From: Conchocele bisecta
Lineage: Eukaryota; Mollusca; Bivalvia; Lucinida; Thyasiridae
DNA: 64,000 nt
Assembly (NCBI GenBank): GCA_029237695.1
Contig: JAQRGA010000111.1
Span: 22,815-86,814, forward strand
Direction: 5' to 3'
The notes under the pieces were generated by a model that saw nothing but the letters and a program-made list of their open reading frames with translations, did not search any database and had not been told where the DNA came from. Position numbers and translations under genes: made by a program. Below, one piece after another: positions 57,100 to 64,000 of the stretch. The first letter of the stretch is position 1, and each line of letters starts with the position of its first letter.

Positions 57100-57790
57100 G
57101 TAATACATAGATATACTTGACTTCAATGATAATTGCTTAATAAGAGTGATGCGATATATGAATATAACATGTGAATATTGTCTAGTTGCGAAGGTAACTC
57201 TTGCAATCTACTCCCATACCGTCCGTCTCTAGTTACGGATGGTACAGGAGTACTTGCAAGAGTTACCGTTCGCAACTAAACATTGTCTTGTTACTGTATA
57301 CTATATGGAGCATTTAGTTGCCATCTCCGCCAACTTTGTATGTACAAGCCATCGTACAATTTCAACACTTCGTGCGTTTGACACATACAGCAAGTAATAT
57401 GACAGTAAACCAAATACAATGTGGTGCAATACATAATAGACAGATATGAGAACGGCAAGCTATAACTATTATGCCAGCAACCTATACAAAATACAATATA
57501 TCTGAGCATTCCTCCCATCAACCTCAAAATAAATTTCAACGTGTAAACTTTCTGATGCACAGCATATGTTACTGTGCAAATACTCATAGGTAAAGCTATA
57601 TTGACTCGCATAGTAGGTGAGTAGACACCAGGGACAATACACTCCGGTAACTGCTTACATGTTACTGGATTTGATAGATAATAACAGAGTACATTAGTGG
57701 GTATATATGGTATGTGTTGTGTGGTTTTCCAGGTAAAAGTAATACTTTGTGCCATTTCTGTGTATGAAGCTATTTATAATGGTGTTTAGA
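57100..57790. repeat. Segmental duplication, copy 1 (with MITE inside)
   Basis: Aligns with 60120-60725: GATATATGAATATAACAT, GCCATCTCCGCCAACTTTGT, CACTGGATTTGATRGATA and AAAAACACAGGCA occur in order in both. The - strand frames 57291-57755 and 60213-60434 are shared by descent but diverge in length and contain no recognisable domain. Confidence 0.75.
57184..57277. mobile_element. Short palindromic MITE (AGTTGCGAA ends), copy 2, with empty site known
   Basis: Arms AGTTGCGAAGGTAACTC / GAGTTACCGTTCGCAACT. In the duplicated segment at 60.2 kb the site is empty (AATATCGTCTTGTTACTG). Flanks ATTGTCT (57177) and ATTGTCT (57282) indicate a target duplication of at least 7 bp. Confidence 0.8.
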
Positions 57791-58640
57791 ATGTTGTTAA
57801 AAACACAGGCACAAACCTGTCCTGAAAACTGACATATTTTACAGCTTGGTGTAATATAATGGATAACAGTCCGTTCTCCTGGCATTTCTACATGTGATTA
57901 GCTACTTTATAGCATACGTTCTACTTCACATGTTGAGTTCCTTGACAAACGGAGGAACTGCTGAAACTGGCTGATGGACTGGAACACACAAAGATGGCCG
58001 ACTTGGCCACCCTAGGTGTCGTATAGGATACAGTAAAGAGGCAGTGTTCACATAATATGTTATACATAATTATATCCCATTACATTTACGAAGCAATTAT
58101 ATTTGAATCAAACGATGATCAGGTATATAGTTGGTTAACCGAGTAAACCAATTCAACTTCAAGTAAAGTTTATTTCCGAATGACAAATGTCGCATTCATA
58201 TTTGTTTCAGTGTTATTCGATGACACCGTTAAAGATACATACGGCAATGTTGTGTTTGGAAAGTGAAACTTTTAGGAAATGAAATGCGTTTGGATTCGAA
58301 CCCACACCTCGATTGTGTGTCAAACATGAATTTGAGAAAGTCCTACACACTTTTTGACTGAAGAAAATAGATAATTGTTTCAGCACCATTTTGAAGGTCA
58401 CAACGACGGTCATGTCATTGGTGTGAATGAACTGTTCAAATATTAAAGCAATCCTTCACGTATTATTGACGATATTACATGTTGGAGAAACTCTTACAAA
58501 CGTTTCGACGTAACAAAATGGCTAAGTGTTTCAGCGATATTTGGAAGGTGACAAATTTCAAGGTCGTGTTAATGGTGACGCGAGTGTGTGACAAATGTTC
58601 AGGTGATTCAAGTTTCCAAGTATTGAAGCAATCCTTTATC
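57791..58640. other. No supported gene
   Basis: Two loosely related stretches (58330-58440 and 58480-58620) share CTCTTACAAACGTTT / GAAAGTCCTACACACTTT wording. Nothing coding recognised. Confidence 0.4.
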
Positions 58641-58780
58641 GAAATACTGACTATTTTACATGTCGGAATTGCGTTTAGACGTAAACTTACACGGAAGGAC
58701 GGACGGACGGACGGAAGGACGTATGGAACATCAAGAGAAACGCAATATGCCCACCTTGCTATGGCACGGGGGCATAATAA
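58641..58780 (-). repeat. (GGAC)n end of a hairpin-headed interspersed repeat, reverse
   Basis: GGAAGGACGGACGGACGGAC at 58694 followed by GTATGGAACATCAAGAGAAA; orientation opposite to the copies at 14.8 and 51.6 kb. Confidence 0.5.
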
Positions 58781-59611
58781 TTTATATATGTTGGAATGTC
58801 CTACATATAAGCACATAAGTCGATATGTATGCTGGAATGATGCCACGGTACCCCTAAATGCAAAATAATCAGTAATATCTACGTGACCGGGAATTGGGTT
58901 TCTTTTAGGAACAGTGAGATTATATTAAGAGTATCCATCATATGCACTGGTGTGGGGCAAATATATTCCACCCGAGTTTAATAATATGTCGCCAGAAACA
59001 GGCTTTGCCGAATTACTGACAACATATTCTGGCGAGGGTGGAATATCCTTCTCCCATACCAGTGCATACGATGAATATTTTTTATCCGCCCCTATATAGA
59101 ACATATTTGCAAATTTCAAAATATTTATCTGACCCAGAATAATATTCAACTTTTAATTCGCTCAATGTGTACGACTTTTAATACACACAACGTGTTCGAC
59201 TTGATGTCAACATAAGCGTTTTCATCCACGAATTGGACGCTAATGCCAGTTCAGTGGATCGTTTATAAATTACTATTAAATTAATGTTCAATGTCATCAC
59301 CATTCAACCCCCGCTTGACTGTATGGATATTCTTGTCTCAAAATGAATACAATTCCAATTTTGTATGAATAATATCGTCTAGTATTACGGGATCCGGATC
59401 CGGATAGCAACACATCTGATCGTGTACTATTTTTAGTTGAAATTAACATCAAAATAAGACACACTACACTTCTGTGTTATTTTGTTCACGACCGTGACTA
59501 TTTGAAAAGCATGCTAACAAACACCAAAAGGAGTATGTAAACAAGTATAAACTGCTACATGAAACCCAATCTGGATTTCGAAAATTTAATTCTTGTCACA
59601 CTTTCTGAACT
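58781..59611. other. No supported gene
   Basis: Contains a degenerate inverted pair around 58950/59050 (ATGCACTGGTGTGGGGCAAATATATTCCACC / GGTGGAATATCC..CCAGTGCATACGATG, partial). No coding region. Confidence 0.4.
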
Positions 59612-60120
59612 TTAAAGGTACATTCCCACTCATTAAGCACAACATGTCATTTATATCAGAGACATCATCTCAGACATTTTCTAGCAAAGTAAATATTGAT
59701 TCACCATTACCCCACGTATTGATTGGCATTATCATACATTTATATCAGACGTAAATTTCCACAATGATATCAGGGGCAATAACAGTGTTTCTTTAACATG
59801 TTAACGGACATTGCTATTTATTCTCTGTATTTATGTTTTATGTGCAATTATCATACTCTATAATCTGTCGAAAATATTATATTTTTCAGGTGACGCATTT
59901 AACTAGTATAAATGAATTAATAACAGCATGCCTCATTTGTATGTGAAAATAGCCTATTACCACCGCGCTCACTATCATTAAAATAGATATAATTAAATGA
60001 TTATATCTGTATAGTGGGCACTCAGAAGTTTTAGAACTGGTGGAATAGTGACACAATTATACACTTATTTAATTCCTATAAAGAATAGTTTGTGCCTACT
60101 GAGTGGGTATGTGCCTTTAA
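59612..60120. mobile_element. TTAA-flanked MITE, copy 4 (complete)
   Basis: TTAA-AGGTACATTCCCACTC start and GAGTGGGTATGTGCCT-TTAA end; the interior matches 4533-5012 (ATATCAGGGGCAATAAC, TGTTAACGGACATT). It sits immediately before the second copy of the 57.1 kb duplication. Confidence 0.8.
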
Positions 60121-60725
60121 GGTTGTAGGTCATATATATACTTGGCTTCACTTATAATTGCTTCATAACGGTGATGTGATATATGAATATAACATATATA
60201 AATATCGTCTTGTTACTGCATACTATATGGTACATTGAGTTGCCATCTCCGCCAACTTTGTATGTACAAGCCATCGTACAGTTTCACCATTTCGTGCGTT
60301 TGACACATACAGCAAATACTATGACAGTAAACCGAATACAGTTTGGTGCAATACATCATAGACATATATGAAAATGGCGTGATATGCCAGCAGACTATAC
60401 AAAACACGAGATATCTGAGCATTTGTCCCATCAATCTGAAAATAAATTTTGATGTTTAAACTTTTCAATCTGATGCACAGCCTATTGTTATTGTACACGT
60501 TACCCATATGTAAATCCATATTTACTCACATAGTACGTGAGCAGACACCAGAGACAATACACTCAGGTAACTGCTTACATGTCACTGGATTTGATGGATA
60601 TTAACAGAGTACAGTAGTGGGTATATATTGTATTTGTTGTTTGGTTTGCCATATCACAGTTATACACAATGCGAAATTATGAGTATAATGCTATTTATAA
60701 TGGTGGTTCATGTTGTTAAAAACAC
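60121..60725. repeat. Segmental duplication, copy 2 (empty MITE site)
   Basis: See 57100-57790; about 80-85% similar by eye, without the 98 bp insertion. Confidence 0.75.
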
Positions 60726-62850
60726 AGGCATGTGTGTATATGCGATGTCCCATCGACCTCTAGTTTGACACTAGTTTCAGCTTATTTAAGTTGATCCCAA
60801 CATTTGGGACCGTACAGCTTACAGTAGTAAGTATACCTTGCATACTGATCTGTCATGTATATATTTCACATGCTGCATTTGTCGTCCATTTTTCCTGTTC
60901 TGCTGCGATTAATCAACCTAACGATTCAGATAGACGAGTATCAGCTTCATGTGACGTTACATCGAAATTGTAAGGGCAGAGCTGAGCTACGTCTGTTTCG
61001 AGCCGTATGTAGGTTGACATGTATTACCAAATTATGTTTCCGATGACTGCTGAACAGTGTAGACCCAGATCGGCTGATGTGGATCTGCCCTGGTTGGACC
61101 GAGTCTGACGGAAGATGATTCAATGTAACATACCTAGAAACAATGCGACCTTATATGCATTAGTCACATGCATGATTTTTGTGACCCATAAAATGGACGT
61201 TAAAACATATGAGTAGTGGAATGTCAATTTTAGCTTTGATTGTACGGACAGCGTCATCAAAGATATTCCCAAAAATAAGGGTACTAATGATAGACACTGT
61301 CGGGAACCAAGTGTACAAACAGCAAATGGCGGTATATATTAATCATTTCTATGCGTTAAAGTAGTTCCTGGGGGGGGGGGGCACATCTTACAAACGTCCG
61401 AAGAAAAACATTCATGCAGAACTGCAGCTTGTCACTTCGAACGTTTGTACGAAATGCCCACGGCAACTCCATAGCGCATTATTATATAATTTATATGTAG
61501 CCCAGTCTTTATTAGGAGATATGTCCTTATCAGTAGAATGTCCTATAGATGCGCTCTTATCTGTCTATGTACGGTAGCTGCTCCTTCCTCTTCTTTGACA
61601 GTTACCGATGTGTCCAGTCTATCGTGTTTAATTACTGTTGTGTAAGTAGTATATGGGGTGAGTGATAGTGAGTGAATGTTAGGTCATATGTGTGACTGAG
61701 TGAAATCCATACTGAGAGAAATAATTATACGCACTACCCGCCTAAAATATATCAACCTGGCAAATGTATTTGCAAATCCCAGGAGAAGATTGTGAAATCT
61801 CTCATGCTACTAACAAAATTAGTTCCTTATTGATGGATTACTGTCAAATTTATGCATTTTAAGTTTCTCTGGTAATGAGTGTTTCTTTTATATTTGTTTA
61901 AAACAAAAATTGTAAATATCAAATTTGAAATATATGTGATATTGTGTGTTTCTGTAATCATAAATTGTTTTAGATGGTATGTATATATTATTATAGTTTT
62001 ATTTAGTTTACTAAATCGAATAAAGAAACAGAAAACCTGAAAAAACGTTTTGTTTAACTAACTAAACCCCGGTTACAATTAAACATGTGAAAAGTGGAAA
62101 AATAGAATGAAATACAATATAAAGTCTAACTCACCAGATACAGAGAATTGGGAGGATAATACAATTATAATTTACAATTAGCTTTATGCACTATTCGATG
62201 CGTTTCATGCATATATTAATCTTACCGCATCATAGCATTATGGAAAACTTGCTGCCGACTACTGGTACAGTCGAATAATGGCCTGTGTAAATTCTGAACA
62301 AATGAGTTGACTTTATATTCTTTTACGCGGTGTCCTAATCTCATACAGATGCGCAATGATAATTAGTTGTCTGTGTGATGTCTGACACGTTCATATTAAA
62401 TAATTTGGATGTGAAATCATCGACCAGGCGGAAGTTCTGTGTGATTTTAGCAGATATTTGCTGGCGTAAACAAAACACAATATTTACAATGTGAAAATCA
62501 CATAGCCGGGTTATATTTGGGAGTATTTTGAAAATAGAATGTTTGTACTATGTAAACATAATAAGCAGTCGGTAAAATACAAAGACATTAAGACGTAGGC
62601 CTAATGACACAAATAATTACTCGCCTGTTCGGTTTAAAATATTATTTTCTTTCTCAAGCATACGGCATATCGAATATTGCGCGAAATCTCGCGGCGTCAC
62701 GAGATATCATCAAAATATGGTGTTTCGCATGGAGCAGCGAATCTCTGTATTCTATGTATATGGTTTAAATTAATTAGGCAACAACTGAATTTCATTAGTC
62801 TAAGACACTAGTTATGCATCAATTTGATTTCTATTCACTAAATATTCATA
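60726..62850. other. No supported gene
   Basis: Short frames at 60791-61046 lack recognisable content. A G run at 61372-61380. Otherwise AT-rich unique-looking sequence. Confidence 0.45.
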
Positions 62851-62859
62851 AAAAAAACG

Positions 62860-63240
62860 AATTATTTACTATGCCGGCCGACAACTATTATATTTGTGAA
62901 GTCTCAAATTCAAATCTTCAGTTACAAACCAAGCATAATTTTTGCAAAATATCGCATTCATAAAAAATAATTATTTACTATGCCGGCCGACAACTCTTTT
63001 ATTTGTGAAGTCTCAAATCTTACAAACCGAGCATAATTTGAATGATCTTCTTCTGGTTTGTTACAGAGAGTAATTAAGCGTCTGTTTCATTTATATTGGA
63101 AATTACTGCAGAATTTACACAAACAAATATTTTGCTGAACGCCAAAAAATTTAACTTGTGAAGTCTCATAGCATATCGACAGAGCATTATCTTATTCAGC
63201 TTGTTGAAAACTCTAATTACAAACCGAGCATAATTGTTAA
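62860..63240. repeat. ~103 bp tandem duplication with a degenerate third unit
   Basis: ATTTACTATGCCGGCCGACAAC.. is present at 62865 and 62970, each followed by TTTGTGAAGTCTCAAAT and AACC.AGCATAATTT. A third unit near 63155 keeps TTGTGAAGTCTCA and ACAAACCGAGCATAATT. Confidence 0.75.
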
Positions 63241-63324
63241 AAAATATCGCCATAAAAATTAATTATATCCAGATTGATTAGGGAGTACACTGATGTACAT
63301 ATTTCCGGTAGTCTAATCACTCTG

Positions 63325-63470
63325 AGCTGATCAGGGACTACTAGTGATCAGGGACTACTAGGTGATCAGGGACTATTAGTGATCGGGGACTATTAGTGAT
63401 CAGGGTATACTAGTGATCAGGGACTACTAGTGATCAGGGACTATTAAGGATCAGGTACTACACTGGTATA
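63325..63470. repeat. 17 bp tandem array
   Basis: About eight copies of GATCAGGGACTACTAGT with small changes. Confidence 0.85.
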
Positions 63471-63775
63471 CTACGGATATGCATAGTGTCGGAAGCCTGA
63501 TCGCCTGTGATTAAATATGCAGCATGACCAGGGACTACACCAGTGTACAGATTGCCGATAATCTGATCAACCTTGCTAGATATGCCGGCTGTTCAGGGAC
63601 TACACCAGCGTACAGATTACTGATAGTTTGATCAACCCAACTGGATATGCCGGCTGCTCAGGGACTACACCAGCGCACAGATTGCCGATAGTCTGATCAA
63701 CCTAGCTAGATATGCCGGCTGCTCAGGGACCTACACTGTACAGATTACTGATAGTCTGATCAACCCAACTGGACA
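63471..63775. repeat. ~80 bp tandem array
   Basis: Four units of GATATGCCGGCTGCTCAGGG, ACTACACCAGCGTACAGATT and GATAGTCTGATCAACC. It shares the CAGGGACTAC phrase with the neighbouring 17 bp array, suggesting one derived from the other. Confidence 0.8.
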
Positions 63776-64000
63776 TATGTTCTAAGGTCACTCTTCTTAA
63801 CTGACGTCACGATTTCGCCCCTATAGTATGCATCAACAGTTCATAAATTCGGAAAATATGCTGATTATGACAGGCAAGAGAGTAAGAAAACATGTTCACG
63901 TTCGTCTTATATTAAATGACAAGACAACATTATTTTTGCAATTATTAAAATATCCATTGTTAAATTTTGCCGTCATTTCAGCATTTAATTGTTGTTGCAG

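Noticed and set aside
57291..57755. 154-codon - strand frame as a gene
   Set aside because: The duplicated copy at 60.2 kb is shortened by frame breaks and no domain is recognisable.
58285..58330. B-box-like GGTTCGAATCC on the - strand
   Set aside because: No A box at the right distance and no tRNA-like fold.

Overview
This is eukaryotic, AT-rich, repeat-packed intergenic DNA with no complete host gene that I can recognise. The tRNA-headed SINE-like units, many small palindromic (MITE-like) elements, (CCGT)n tracts with hairpin heads, a Ty3/gypsy element with a tRNA-Leu-type primer site, and Academ-type and Mutator-type transposon proteins together suggest a marine invertebrate, most likely a bivalve mollusc. 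The species is inference.

Layout. 1-5.3 kb: short relics (foldback element, two tRNA-like units, MITEs). 5.33-12.67 kb: one inserted block built of three direct repeats of about 480 bp separating two copies of a 2.9 kb interior. Each interior encodes, on +, a His-Me finger (homing-endonuclease-like) protein and, convergently on -, a Mutator-like transposase. It sits between TATA duplications inside an older repeat called R1 here. 13.2-22.06 kb: R1 carries a TTAA-flanked MITE, which carries a 7,957 bp DNA transposon at 13321-21277 with about 170 bp inverted ends, a TTT target duplication and a broken 4.8 kb gene (zinc-finger N-terminus, XPG/PIN-like nuclease motifs, cysteine-rich tail). I assign this to the Academ superfamily. 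22.4-25.7 kb: a 38-39 bp satellite and its unique flank, duplicated, with an 89-base homopolymer-G region. 26.3-29.2 kb: two Harbinger-type MITEs. 31.2-31.9 kb: an isolated C2H2 zinc-finger ORF.

32.6-39.04 kb (- strand): a degenerate Ty3/gypsy retrotransposon (coiled-coil ORF, gag with CCHC knuckle, protease, RT, RNase H, integrase) with a primer binding site and the start of an LTR at 39041. No matching 3' LTR was seen. 40.9-50 kb: palindromic MITEs, a tandem tRNA-headed repeat and one more tRNA-like unit. 50.1-55.6 kb: a strikingly symmetrical satellite region with a 508 bp tandem duplication, GCGCGCAA-motif arrays on both sides, an ATTATGTTCGG array that flips strand, and a palindrome of more than 2 kb made of a 25 bp satellite (centre about 54237). 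55.6-64 kb: MITE relics, a segmental duplication (57.1/60.1 kb) giving filled and empty sites for one MITE, and tandem arrays near the end.

The two most interesting objects are the two-gene His-Me/Mutator block with terminal direct repeats, and the complete, precisely delimited Academ-type element. Many frameshifts separate recognisable protein segments. Some are real decay, but an insertion-rich stretch at 10.7-10.92 kb looks like uncorrected long-read error, so reading frames here should be judged cautiously.
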